Below are positions 9,855 through 21,247 of a DNA stretch of 64,000 nucleotides, one piece after another (the stretch's first letter is position 1; each line of letters begins with the position of its first letter). Source of the DNA: Dactylorhiza incarnata (Eukaryota; Streptophyta; Magnoliopsida; Asparagales; Orchidaceae); assembly GCA_033032865.1 (NCBI GenBank), contig JAWHQI010000148.1, positions 4,979,501-5,043,500 of the forward strand. The letters run 5' to 3'. Made by a program: the position numbers and the translations under genes. The notes below the pieces were generated by a model. That model ran no database searches. It was not told the DNA's origin and worked only from the letters and a program-made list of their open reading frames with translations.

Positions 9855-9950
9855 AGTTTTTAATTTCTCTTTAGTTCTTCGAATTATTAGATTAGAAAAT
9901 AATTATTATAAAAAGGATACTAATTTACAATTTTAAAATTTCTTTACTAG

Positions 9951-10266
9951 TTGGTGTCTAGGAAATCAGTTAGGGGTGAGCCAGTACCCCCCAGAAGGAT
10001 GGTGGTGTCTAACAGTACATAGTGCGACCACTAACCTTACGTTTACCTAGCTGACAAATTTGCGAAATTTAAAACTTGTAAATTTCATCTTTATATTAAG
10101 CATATTTGTTGATGTCTAGGAAAGTGGTTAGGGGTGAGCCAGTATCCCCCGAAAGAGAGGTGGTGTTTAACGGTACGTAGTGCGACCACTAATCTTACAC
10201 TTACCTGGCTAATGAGTAGGCGAAATATAAAATTTGAAAATTACCAAAAAAATAATAATAAAATAT
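9951..10266 (+). repeat. 158-bp tandem duplication in Gypsy-1 leader
   Basis: The block starting TTGGTGTCTAGGAAATCAGT at 9951 recurs at 10109 (TTGATGTCTAGGAAAGTGGT). Both copies contain TTAGGGGTGAGCCAGTA and GTAGTGCGACCACTAA-like segments. It lies between the primer site and gag, where dimerisation and packaging signals are expected. Confidence 0.85.
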
Positions 10267-10439
10267 TGAAAAATATATCTAAAGTTTTTTTTTCTTAAAT
10301 ATCATTTTAGTTTGAATCACCAATCTTCATACTCATAGTGTATGCACCTTTGGACTAGAGATTCGACAAAATGCTTAGTAATATCTAAGTATAAAGGTTT
10401 AGTTATGGCTGAAAAAATCCAAATGTTGCATTACGTGAT

Positions 10440-11700
10440 ATGTGTTGCCCAATGAGAACATCATTACCTTCATGTATTAAATTACCTGTTTCTACAGCAA
10501 ATAATTTTTACATCAAACCTCACTATATTAATATGCTTCCAAAATATCTTGGAGCTGATAATGAAGATGCTTACATCTTTATAAGTGAATTTGAAGAGGT
10601 GTGCTCTATGATGAAATTACAAAATTTATCTTAAGACGCACTTAAACTTTGTTTTCTTCCATTTGCTTTAAAAGATTATGCTAAGAAATGGTTGCATAGT
10701 TTACCCGTTGATTATATAAATACTTGGGATGAGTTTATTAAAGTGTTTCTAAGAAAATTTTATCATAATCATAAAATTGCAAAAATTAGGAATGAAATAA
10801 ATCAATTTTCCCAAATTCCTGGAGAAACATTTTTGAAGTACTTAGATAAGTTTAATAATTTATTAACATTATGCCCTCATCATGCTATAGAAAAATGGAG
10901 ACTATGCCAAATTGTTTACGAAGGTTTGAACTTTTTCGCAAAAACTATGCTCGAATCTGTGTCGAGAAAATTTTATGGATAAAGGTGAAGATGAGGCTTG
11001 GGATTTTTTGAAAACATAGCGAAAAAAACTGGGCAATGGGAAGAGAGCACTTATGATAGGTCTAACAAATCGATTAATGAAAAATCAATGGCCTATAAAA
11101 ATAGTATGCATGTTATTGATCCAACTACTGCATGCGAGGCTAGAATCAACGCACTTGTCCGTAGATTAGATGAATTAGACATTAAGAATAAATAAGTTAA
11201 TCAAATTTTTGTATGTCCTAATTGTCAAGATCCATCAAACATAGGAGAAGAGTGCCCGTATTTAGAAAATAATTTAAATTATGAACAAATGAATGCTACT
11301 TTTCAAAATCCTAAGAATGATCCATATTCTCAATATTATAATCCAGGTTGGAGAAATCACCCAAATTTCTCATGGAAACAAAATGATAATTCAAATTTTC
11401 ATTCACAAAATAATAATAATAACAATAATAATAATTCTAACTCTAAATCATTTAATCAAAATTTTAAAGAACCGCAATTTGAAAATTTTAATAATTTAAA
11501 CTCTAATCCACAATATCAACCTCCTGGATTTAATCATAAAATTTCTTATTTAGAGAAAAGTGTAGAAGTTTTAGTGAAAACAACATCACAAACATCTGAT
11601 GCCCTTATGAAATTCATACAAATATCTAGTCAAATAATGAGCACTAACTCACAATCCATAGCTTGATTAGAACAACAAGTTGGGCAAATTGCTTCTCAAA
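10440..11700 (+). pseudogene. Gypsy-1 gag (retrotransposon gag), broken
   Basis: Successive open pieces in nearly one frame read LPKYLGADNEDAYIFISEFE, then LPFALKDYAKKWLHSLP, FIKVFLRKFYHNHKIAKIRN and CPHHAIEKWRLCQIVYEGL. This is the retrotrans_gag capsid core. A Asn-rich tail with QYYNPGWRNHPNFSWKQND (about 11335-11390) follows. Stops occur near 10632, 10979, 11194 and 11663. It would form the capsid; it cannot be made intact here. Confidence 0.8.
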
Positions 11701-11871
11701 TTAACGAGAGAGGAAAATGAACCTTTCCTAGCCAACCAATCACCAATCCAAGAGATCCTAAGGCTATAAATCATATCAAAGAAAGTCAAGTTAACGCTAT
11801 AATTGTTTTAAGATCTGGTAAAAAAGTGGATAATAAAGTAGAACTTTATAATGAGAAGCCTGAAACCATAG

Positions 11872-12607
11872 TTGAAACAAATACAAATGATGATACCTAC
11901 TGGAGAACCAATTGAAATATCATCAAATAAAAATAAAATTCAAGAAATAATGGCTCCATATCAACAAAGATTAAAAAATAATAAAAATTCTGCGCAGCAG
12001 GAAATTTTTTTAGAGGTTTTTAAGCATGTAAAAATTAATATTCCTCTTCTAGATGGAATTCAACAAGTACCAAATTATGCAAAGTTTCTTAAAGATTTAT
12101 GCACCAAGAAGAAAAAAACTCATGTCCCTAAGAAAGTATTTATAGCGTCAAATATATCAAATGTCTTAACAAGCACAATTCTCGTTGAATACAAAGACCC
12201 TGAATAAATTTATTAATATAGCGTTATTAGACCTTGGAGCTGGTGTAAATTTGCTTCCATATTCTGTATATGCGCATCTTGATTTAGGAGAATTAAAACC
12301 TACTAAGGTCACTCTTCAACTAGCAGACCGCTCTACTAATATACCAAATGGAGAAATAGAGGAAGTACTAATTAAAATAGGGGAAATCATCTTTCCAGTA
12401 GACTTTATAGTACTAGAAACACAACCTGTAGCTAACACACGTTGTCAAATACCTGTCATTCTAGGACGACCATTTTTAGCTACATCTAATGCTTTGATTA
12501 ATTGTCGTAATGGATTAATGAAACTATCTTTTGGAAATATGACAATTGATTTGAATATTTTCAATTTAAATGGGCAATTGACGCGCAATTTCAACATCGC
12601 TAATTAG
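11872..12607 (+). pseudogene. Gypsy-1 protease region, broken
   Basis: The first piece (11872-12207) carries the pre-protease block QQRLKNNKNSAQQEIFLEVF and VPNYAKFLKDLCTKKKK, typical of Athila-type Gag-Pol. After a frame change the second piece (12185-12607) is the retropepsin: LLDLGAGVNLLPYSVY (DLGA replaces DTG, usual for this lineage), then LQLADRS, PVDFIVL and ILGRPFLATSNALI. The sequence stops being retroviral at 12607, before RT. Confidence 0.82.
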
Positions 12608-12610
12608 CAA

Positions 12611-13803
12611 GCGTGAAATGCAGTGCGATGGCAGTGCACCGGTCGTTGTCAAGTAATAAAAGTAGGGAGAAATTCCCCGAATATCATTCTCAAAGGACCG
12701 CAAGTTGGGTAGTATGATTTGCTTATTAGGAAATTAATTATGAGGATCACTAGGTTAACAAAAGGGAGTTTGGTTGGTTTTGTAGAGACAAGAAGAGGTA
12801 AAACTATTTTAACTATGCGGGTCGCAATCACCGCTTTGCTTGGTGGATGAGGTTATTGTAGGCCGCGATGCCGTGCTTCGTTTAGCGGATGGACGGTGAG
12901 CAAATATGGGGAGTGAGTGCTAATGGTGTTTGAGGGTCGAAGGCACCTCTTCACTCTCACCTCTAGCTTTTGCTAGAGTGAGCTAGCTAGAACGTTTGTA
13001 TGGAAGTGGAGTGGGGGCGGAGCGCATCACAACAAAGCATCAAGGAAAGAACAAAACAAGAATAAGTTTCCATTCATAGACAAATAGAGGTTAAACCAGT
13101 TCATTACAATAGTTAAGAATACATTTCCAAAATGAGAGAGGGTAGAGGAAACCACGAGATGAGAAGTCTCGCCGTAGATCTTGGCCAGAATAGGGGGTTG
13201 TCATGCCTCCTCTGAGCTCAGTCCTTGGTTGCTTTCGGGGTTCAGAGGCTGTCACTACCTCCAAACTTAATCCATCTTCTTCTCAGAGCTGGGTCTCTTC
13301 CACTTAGCCCAATGGGGATGCCAAACCTTGAAGTACTTGCTGTAGATGGCGGGGAATGCTTCCGGAACCCTTGATGGAGCTTAGGATTGATGGATGAAGC
13401 TTTCCCAAGGGAGGAGATGGATGGATGGAGCTTGGAGAGGGAAAATGGCGGAAGCTTGCGGAAGAATTTGTGCCCAAACCTGTGTTGAATGCCCTAGAAT
13501 CGCGGAGCTGGTCTTTAAATATTACTCTAAAAGGTCAAAATAGCACTAAGAAACAAAGTGAATATATGAAAATCACCTTGGTGTGCAAATAACAAAATTT
13601 GACTCCAAGGATTAAGGCTTGATATTAAGCTTCAAAATAACAAGTTCACCACACCAACTCTTCCTAAACCACTCAAGGAGTTCCTTGGTCCCTTAGGACC
13701 CATTGGGGTCAACCTAATTGATCAAATTGACCAAAGTCAATTATATCCCCAAATAGGTCAAACCACCCAATTTAGAGCCAATTAGGGCTCAATTGACCTA
13801 ACT
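12611..13803 (-). repeat. LTR-like noncoding block (minus orientation), tentative
   Basis: The + strand starts TGCAGTGCGATGGCAG near 12619; on the minus strand this gives an LTR-like end ..GGTGCACTGCCATCGCACTGCA. At 13804-13823 the + strand has a pyrimidine tract; its complement, GGGCTTGGGGGAAGT, looks like a polypurine tract next to an LTR start. The block could be the 3' LTR of a minus-strand gypsy element, but the TG start is not clean and no target duplication was found. Confidence 0.35.
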
Positions 13804-16246
13804 AACTTCCCCCAAGCCCACTTAACCCTGAAGGGAGGCAAAATGAGTTAACTTTGACCAATTGGGCCACTCAATTTCATCAATTTGACCAAGGTTAACC
13901 ATTGGTCAACATCACCCCAAATTGGCCTAATTAGGCTAAATTGACCCAATGTGCCCCCACCATGGACCAATCCAACATTCCTTGTGCTCATGGACCCATG
14001 ACCACCATTTGGGGTCATCCCACACATCAATTTGACCAACTTAACTCAAAAGTCAACACTTGTTCCAATATGTCTAAATTGGGCTTCTATGAAATTAAAT
14101 CAAATTCCCATGGGCTAAAGCCCTCAAATGTGGCCCATTCTGAAGCGCAACCACCATTTACCATGCTTTCCCCTCTGAATTTGAAAGGGGATGGCATGCA
14201 AGTGGTGAATTTGAGATTTCCACAATTTGGAAAGTGACAAATCTACGAATTCATGCGGAGAGCTCCACCTGGCACTCAAATGCCCTTCCCAAGCCTCTCT
14301 CTAAACTCCCTAGAGCTTTTGGCTTCAATACCTTGCTTCCATGAGGCCAGGTGGAGGCAAATCTCAGAGCTTCCCCTTTGGTCAAGAACCCCCATCATGG
14401 CTTTCCCTCATATACACCCACAACTCCAATTGAGAGCTCCACAAGCTTTAGTGAGCTGAGAGAAGGAGAACCCCCCATGTCAACTGAAGGGGTAGACCAC
14501 TATGCACAGAGCTAGCCATGAATGCAAGAAGGAGTTTGGCCATGTACCCCAATAGAGCTATACGCTCCAATAGCTCCAATCCGGCAGGCCTTCCTATCTC
14601 CTCCCTTAGTTCTAGATCATGCATATTTCATTTTTGAATTTTGTTGAGAATCGGCCAAATGGCCATTCTCCCGATCGAGCTCTCAATATCCTCAAAATCC
14701 CCCCCATATCATCAACAAGCCACCTTCAGCCGTCATTTCACCGACTATCGATGGCCAACCCTCGGCCAGAGGTGGTGGCGTCGCCCTTTTGGCCGGAGAT
14801 GGCCTCAGGTGACCGTAAACGAGCTCAAAAATCCCTCCAGGAAGGAGGGATCTGAGCCCTTGGCTCAAGGAAGAAGACGGATCATCTGTCATTGGATCTG
14901 GGAGGATCTTATATTCGCATACCTAATGTAATTAAATAGTTATAATATATAAATCCTGCCTGATCTTAAATTAAATATAGAAAATACTTAGAGGCTAAAC
15001 AAGAAAATGTATCCAACATAAAGTATGTAGCCCTAGGTCCCTATTATTTTTAGAAATTTAGTTCACTCAATTTGGGGAACTGTAACTCCCTCAGCACCAC
15101 TTTTGGTGGGACTGGTCCTAGTATAGGCTAGATATTAGATTTTAAATATCTCTTAGATAGTAACTCCAAATAGGGTTGAAATTTGGGTCGTGCATGCATG
15201 CGCCCCATGACTACCTTGTGCTTAAAAATCAGATTTTTAGGAGAATTATTTTCTATAGTTTTGTTCATTATTTAATTTATCATATTAATGTGATTTAAGG
15301 TGTTGAACAACTCAAAATGACCCCAAATTTGGGTGGCATGCTTACTAGGTCATTAGTTAGCCTTGGTCAAAATTTTAGTGCAATTGGACCACCACATGTT
15401 GGGTTTTTCCACTTGCATGTCCTTTAATGTTATGTGTTATGGTGTGCATGTAGCCAAAAAGGGTATTTTGTGGACAACACATCTGTCTTGATCTTAGCTC
15501 TAGAATTTTGGTCCCATCCTTGTTATGACATAATACATCACCTCAGTGGAAATTAGGATTTTTGGGGTTAAAATCCTAATTAATTTATTAAATTAAACTA
15601 TGCCCCCTTTTTGTTATAGTGAAATGTTTGTTGTTAAAATCTTGTGGAAAATGCTCTGGGAAATCACTTGGAATACCATTTGAAACCTCTGAATATTTTG
15701 TAGAAATTTATAGAGATTATCCTTTAATTATTATCAACAATCATGACTTGTCACAATTCTCGGTCATTAAAATTTTAATAAGGAAAAAGAGTTGGAAAAT
15801 TTTGAATCTCTGGAATGACATTTGAAATATAGTTTTGAACTTCTGGAAATTTATTAGGAATTTTTGGTGATCATTTACATTGTAAAATTTCATTAATTTC
15901 ATATCACACCTTTGTATTATGTAAATATTAGTGGTCAAATTATCAAGAAAAATACATAACTTATCCTTAGGCCTTATTAGGACATGAAACACCTCTGTAA
16001 TTTATTTAGAAATTTTGAGTACCATTTACACTACTACATTAATTTGTTAGGATTTTTACACTATGTGAATTAATGAAATAATTATGGCTGAAACATTCTG
16101 GAAAATTTTGAAATTTGGAATATGTCTATGATTTCATGACCTGTCAGTATGAATTTTATTTGGAATTTTAGAGTAGTATTTTTCATAGTTCATGTTCAAT
16201 TGTTGATTAGTCACTATTATGTGAATTTGGCTATTTAGGGTTATAA
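13804..16246. other. Repeat-derived noncoding DNA, unclassified
   Basis: No convincing gene. 13730-14100 is crowded with CAATTGACC/TTGACCAA words. 14250-14900 has only short frames without recognisable domains. 15600-16240 contains three or more diverged copies of a roughly 150-bp AT-rich block with AATTTCTGGAAATTT and GTACCATTTACA-like words, as seen in some long gypsy LTRs. I cannot assign a family. Confidence 0.4.
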
Positions 16247-17737
16247 TGCTGGAACCGAGAATCGGCCCAACGAGGAGTTCAAACCCCTGAAAGGGGGCAG
16301 CTAGCACTTACTGATCCCACTGAGGAATCAGACCAAAGACTTAGAGCTAGAAACCGACCCTTGGCTATAGTGTGGAGGTCCCACTACACACCCGGAAGAT
16401 CTTCAGAGCGCTCCCCCTCCTAAGCCAAAACAAAAGTCGGGCACCTTGGAGAGCTGAAGGAGCTAACCAAAGGCATCCTAAGGAGAAACAAAAGATCCGG
16501 AATGCTCTCCCAAGGTGCCCTTTAGGGTCTATTTATAGCTTTTCTTTACTGGTCTGCTGATAGCGCAATTCTGCCTTTTGGTTTGTCTATACGCACCCCA
16601 AATTTGTCTGCTAATAGCCAAACTCCACTATTCTTTAGGGCTATTGGCAGCCCACTGAGGGTATCATGGTAAATTCACCTGTACACCCTTGCTGGGCGAG
16701 TGGCCCCGTGAAGGCGCCACTCGCCTTTTTCCTTGCAAGCTAGGATCACGAGATCTCCTCTTGCGAGTGAAGGCGGGCCCCACTCTCCTCGCCAGATTGG
16801 TACTGCGAGACCTCACCTGACTCGCTCTAGCTAAATGCACCCCAGAGCGATGCTAGGTTGTCTCTCCTCGCCATGCGCTACTCGCGATATAGGCTTTTTG
16901 ATTCGCCTCGCTTCACCTTAGCCGGATGCTCGCCGCGAGTCGGCGAGTACTCTTTGACCTGCCTATAGTCGGTTTCCCATTTTCATCCCATTGGCGAACA
17001 CTGGGTTGTACTCAATCCTCGCTCTTTGCAAGATTACCCTAAGATCACGAAGAAACATCCAACCCTCCGTGTTCACCGAATAGGTGCTGAGCTGGCAGGA
17101 ATCTTCGGTAGGCCCCATCCCCAGCACTATTAATACCAATGTCTTCGGGTGATGGGTAACCATTTCTTTCTTCATTTTCCTCCACTACTCGCTACTGTAC
17201 TTGCCAATAATGCCTCTCTTGGAAGAGGCTCAAGCCCCCCTGGATGCATCCCGGGCGAGCCAGCACTCTGTCACGGCCTAGCTCGCCCCTTGGGTTGCCC
17301 GGCGGACCCCTCCACCCTTCCCTAAATTGAAGAAGGCGATGACTGTTCGGCGACACCTTTGGGAGGATGGGTCCTCTATCATGGGCCCGTTGCTCGACCT
17401 CCCGCTGGCTGGGCAGGTACTTGGATTCGCAGGTCATTCCCCCATATTTTGGAGCTAAAACATCCCGTTTCAGAGTGCATCCCTGGCGGGAGCCCTTGCG
17501 AGCGAGAACCTGGATGGTGCCCGTCTACCCTCTCCCGGAAGAACTGACTCGAAGGCCGCCAATGTTGGCGTCTTTAACCTATTCCCTTCTCCACTGCCTG
17601 GTAAGATAATTGTATTATCCTGTTCGCAAATTCACCAACTGAATTCTTCATGATGTCCCTTGCAGAGACCCTCCTAACGATGCCTGAGAGGAGCGCCACT
17701 CCACTGGGTTTGCTGGCTCCTCCGGGCTCGCAGCCCC
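16247..17737 (-). other. GC-rich LTR-like region with minus-strand TATA box, tentative
   Basis: The + strand begins TGCTGGAACCGAGAATCGGC after TATAA. On the minus strand an LTR-like promoter (TATAAATAGACCC) lies at 16537 downward. Further right, 17200-17590 has a fairly open plus-strand frame with two stops, ending in ..LFPSPLPG then GTAAGA, and a matching acceptor TTGCAG at about 17660-17665. This would be a spliced antisense gene of a minus-strand element, as in Gypsy-C. The block is cut off by the Copia-2 LTR at 17738. All of this is inference from layout. Confidence 0.35.
16531..16537 (-). promoter_or_regulatory. TATA box of the LTR-like region
   Basis: The minus strand reads GCTATAAATAGACCCTAAAG, a strong plant core promoter pattern, inside the LTR-like block. 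Confidence 0.5.
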
Positions 17738-17857
17738 TGTTGGGAATCTTTCCCTCATGATTCCTGATTTGGAGAAGTCATCAATTAAAGAGAACTTCAC
17801 TATGTATTTAATTATCTTCTTAGCTTTTTCATCTCAGTAGAAGACAAGTTCATAAGT

Positions 17858-18060
17858 CTAAGGAAGAACAGATATCGTCGAAAAGAAGCCTTGACATCGA
17901 TAATGCTAAGGAAGAATAAATATCGTCAAAAAGAAGCCTTGACGTCGATAAGGCTAAGGAAGAACAGATATCGTCGTAAAAAAGGCATGTCGTTGATAAG
18001 GCTGAACAAGAGAGGTATCGTCGTAAAGAAGCCTTGTCGTTGAAAAGGTTATGTAAGACT
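17858..18060 (+). repeat. 48-bp tandem repeats rich in TATCGTCG, Copia-2 LTR
   Basis: Units begin CTAAGGAAGAACAGATATCG at 17858 and recur at 17906, 17954 and (diverged) 18002, a constant 48-bp period. Each contains TATCGTC(G/A) and GAAGCCTTG..GTCG/ATCGATAA. Scattered TCGTCGA words continue to about 18420. Confidence 0.9.
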
Positions 18061-18545
18061 TGTGTCAACGATATCGTCGTAAAGAAGTTCTATCGTCGAG
18101 AAGAATAAAGAAGGTCATATGAAGATGGTCAGTTGCTGAGGAATGGTCTGTCGACAAGATATCGATTATGTCGTCGACAAGATAAGGTTGTCACAATGAT
18201 ATCAAGCAATCAAGAAGATTACGTCGACATCAGTTAGATGACTTCAGGTCATCTTAAGTGCAAGTGCAGAAGGGATGTCCCGTGTCGTCGAGATATCTCT
18301 ATCTGAAGAAGAAGGAAGGAGACTTGAAGACCTGTACATGTCCAAGACAAAGGCAAGTCCTATCGTCGAGATATTATCCATGTCGTCGTAACCATGGAAA
18401 CATCATCGAGAAAGATTCAAATATGCCAGACGCGCTGTCAGCATTTAATGCCACCGCCTGATTGTCCAATCATCATGTGCTCTTTTGGTATGGGCTTCTG
18501 TCAGAGTCGAACTTCATAGGAGATCGTTAAGTGGCTTCTCAGTCC

Positions 18546-18553
18546 TATAAAAA
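18546..18553 (+). promoter_or_regulatory. Copia-2 LTR TATA box
   Basis: TATAAAAA in the context GTCCTATAAAAAGGGAACA, downstream of the repeat-rich U3, at the place expected for the RNA start of the LTR. Confidence 0.7.
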
Positions 18554-19367
18554 GGGAACAATGAACTATAAAAGCGGCGAAAAGTAAAAATTAGAAGAGG
18601 AGAACAAAAACGCTCATCCAGTGTTCTCCAAGTTGCAGTTGAGCTACATCGACTGAAAAGATTCGTTCAAATCAAGAAGCCAGTCAACATCAGGCAAAAG
18701 AAGAAGGTTTGAAGAAGATCGGTGCTATCAACGCCTACATCTGAAGAATCTTCTTTAAGACAAGTAGCCGATCTCCATCAGGCAGAAGAACAATTATTGT
18801 ATATCTTTATTTGTAAGGCTTGCGGGCCAAATCTGTAAGATCTGTTTTCAGATCAAACTATCGAGCATGAGGGCATGAGATCTGTGAGTCTTGAGGGCTA
18901 GGGAAGAGGACTTGCGGGTCCAAAAGTTTAGAGCTTGCGGGCTCGGGTGCAGAGAAGGGGCTTGTGGACCTAGGCAGCAGGGACTTGCGGGTCCAAGAGG
19001 TAAGACTTGCGGGTCTGTGCTATGTAGGGCTTGAGGGCCTGAGTGTCGAGCTTGCAGGATTGGGTGCAGTGAAGGGGATTGTGGGCCTAGGTTGTAGGGA
19101 CTTGCGGGTCCGAGTTGTAAGGCTTGCGGGCTGGAGACATTGGAGGAGTTTGCTGAGCCTAGCACACTGCTAGGTAGGCGCAGAGGGAAAGAGGACTACT
19201 CAAGACCCCCTGTCTTGAGGAACCTCTATACATCTTGTGTTGTGTGCTGAGACTTTCTGTGCGACCATTCTATGCTGTGCTTACATTATATACATCTCAG
19301 ACAAGAATATTTAAAAACATCCAAAATCACCTACCCCCCCTTAGGTGATCGTTCTATAATAAACAAG

Positions 19368-19380
19368 TGGTATCAGAGCG
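19368..19380 (+). promoter_or_regulatory. Copia-2 primer binding site
   Basis: TGGTATCAGAGCG two bases after the LTR, complementary to the 3' end of initiator Met tRNA. Confidence 0.9.
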
Positions 19381-19435
19381 AGGTTGATAAAGAAATCGAC
19401 TTAACCGTTGGATCTAGATCATAGAACAACTCAAT

Positions 19436-21247
19436 ATGGCAGGAGGTGATCAGCATCAAGAGATGAGAGACATGAAACTCCCGATCTGCACAATGGAGAA
19501 CAATCCTATCTGGAAGGAAAGAGTAAGGTTGTTCATGGAGGCTGCTGATCCAAGAGTCTATATAACTGTTCAAGAGGGCCCCTTCATTCCCATGACAACA
19601 TCCACTATTGATCCAACTAGGATGGTGGCAAAGAAGTATAGATACATGACCAAGGATGAGTTGACCTTGGCAAGCCTAGATAAGAGGGCACAGAACGTAA
19701 TCATAAGTGCCATTAACAACCCTCCAGAATCTCATTCACTGCAAGATAGCCAAGGAGATGTGGGACTCCCTGATTGTCTACATGGATGGTACTAGAGAGG
19801 TAAGGGATGATAGGAAATCCTTCCTCAATCAGGAGTATGAAGCCTTCAAGCAAGGCAAGAATGAAACCATCTTTAGCTGTTTTGAGTGGTTTTTCAAGAT
19901 AGTAAATGGGCTGAAACATTATGGCAGAGACTTCACAAACTCTGACCTAAATGATAAGTTCCTTAGATCCTTCTCTAAGGAATGGGATATTAAGAATTGT
20001 TCCATCATAGATATGGGTCAGCTGGGCATCTTGGAGCCCAAGAATCTGTATGGGAAGCTGCTGTCCCATGAACTTCAGCTCAACACCAGGAAAGTTGAAG
20101 GGAAAGCTCAAAGGGGTGCTCCAGAGAGAGATCTGTGTCTTTCAAGGCTTAGAGCACAAGGAGGTCCAAGGACAAGACTCCTGTATACCAAAACAGATCA
20201 GAGAGCAGTGAAGAATCTGATGCTAGCACATCAGATTCTAATGATACAGACAGTGAGATGATTCTCCTCTCTAAACAGTACAAGAAGCTGATTACCAGAA
20301 GGAGAAGAGACAACTACAGACCCACCTCCTCAAGCTCAAGAAGATCTAATCAATATGACAGGTCTAAATCCTCAAGAGAGGACAGGTATAAATCAAAACC
20401 TGGTAAATTTGATTTTGCTAACACTGTTTGCTACTCCTGTAATAAGACGGGTCATATAGCAGTTGATTGCTCTTCCAAGAGAAGGGAATAAAAGAATTAA
20501 GAAGATACGAGAAGATCAAGGGACAAAAAGAAACCTGAAAAAGGGTTTATAGCAATGAAAATCAGATATCTAAGTGATTTTGATTCAAGTTCCTCAGACA
20601 CTGAGGAAGAGGCTTTGATTGGCCTAATGGCCATAAAGGAAGACGACCAGGATGATATCTCTCGTGGAAAGATACCCATCATAGCTCATCTGTCTGCATT
20701 TGATTTTGAATCAGTAGCAGACTCCTTGCATGATAGTGAGAGTGTGTGTGCTGCCAACAGCTCGACCTCAAGGTCCCAATATGAAATTGAATCTGACCTG
20801 ATAAAGCAGTATAAAGATTTATGGAAAGCTTTCAAGAACAGTAAGAAACTCCTCAAAATCCAGACCAAGGAGTTAGATTCCTTGAAGTCTGTCCAGTCCG
20901 AGCTCAAGAAAATAGCTGAAAAGTTGGCTGCCATGAGCAAAGAAGTGGACAGATTCAATGAAGTCACAAGGCTTAAGAATGCTAAATTAGGTCAGAAGAA
21001 CAAGGTCATTATGGACCTTGAGGAGATGTTGCTGGCTGAGAAGAAACTTCCTGCAAGCTTCTCTATGCTCAAGACAGTCTTGCCCATTATTGATACCTTC
21101 ACTGGATCATTCAGAGCTAGTATAGGATTCAATCAGGAGACTGTCAAGGACAAAGGTTCTGAAGTTCAATCTTCTCTTAAGAAGGTGCCAGTATCAGGTC
21201 CTTCTGCCCATGGACCTACAGCAACAACACTGAAGAGTATTCAAAAG
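19436..21247 (+). pseudogene. Copia-2 gag, frameshifted and cut off by an LTR
   Basis: ATG at 19436 opens MAGGDQHQEMRD. The UBN2-type gag core runs across a frameshift near 19735 (CKIAKEMWDSLIVYMDGTRE, then YEAFKQGKNETIFSCFEWFF and DLNDKFLRSFSKEWD). A second frameshift lies near 20110. The zinc knuckle at 20430-20472 is complete: CYSCNKTGHIAVDC. It is followed by an acidic stretch and a coiled coil (20780-21020, SELKKIAEKLAAMSKEVDRF). After the knuckle are in-frame stops at 20489-20505. The frame ends in a TGA that is made by the first bases of the inserted LTR at 21248. Confidence 0.85.

Larger units (their letters stand above)
9585..12610 (+). mobile_element. Gypsy-1: decayed Athila-like Ty3/gypsy element, 5' part
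   Basis: Plus-strand order: LTR tail (9585-9830), primer site TGGCGCC.., a duplicated leader, gag remnants and protease ending at 12607. RT, integrase and 3' LTR are absent, so the element was truncated where unrelated sequence begins near 12610. Many stops and frameshifts mark it as old. Its primer site and gag/protease style (DLGA active site, CPHHAIEKW block) resemble Gypsy-D at 21800-32014, but the two are distant. Confidence 0.85.
17738..19365 (+). repeat. Copia-2 5' LTR (1628 bp)
   Basis: Starts TGTTGGGAATCTTTCCC and ends TCTATAATAAACA, immediately followed by the primer site. The U3 part has 48-bp tandem units (17858-18060). TATA boxes occur at 18546-18553 (CCTATAAAAAGGG) and again near 18565. 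The downstream part (18880-19150) has many CTTGCGGG(T/C) words spaced about 30 bp apart. Confidence 0.9.
17738..21247 (+). mobile_element. Copia-2: Ty1/copia-type element, LTR plus broken gag, 3' part lost
   Basis: Plus-strand LTR (17738-19365), tRNA-iMet primer site and a gag pseudogene up to 21247, where a gypsy LTR begins. No pol follows on the far side of the gypsy block, so the rest is missing. The LTR and gag differ from those of Copia-A/B and Copia-E, so this is a separate family. Confidence 0.85.

Noticed and set aside
13804..16246. Host gene in the 13.8-16.2 kb stretch
   Set aside because: Only short frames without domains, splice structure or codon bias; repeat-like words dominate.
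18964..19173. Frames across the CTTGCGGG repeats
   Set aside because: Repeat-driven open frames on both strands within the Copia-2 LTR; no protein signature.
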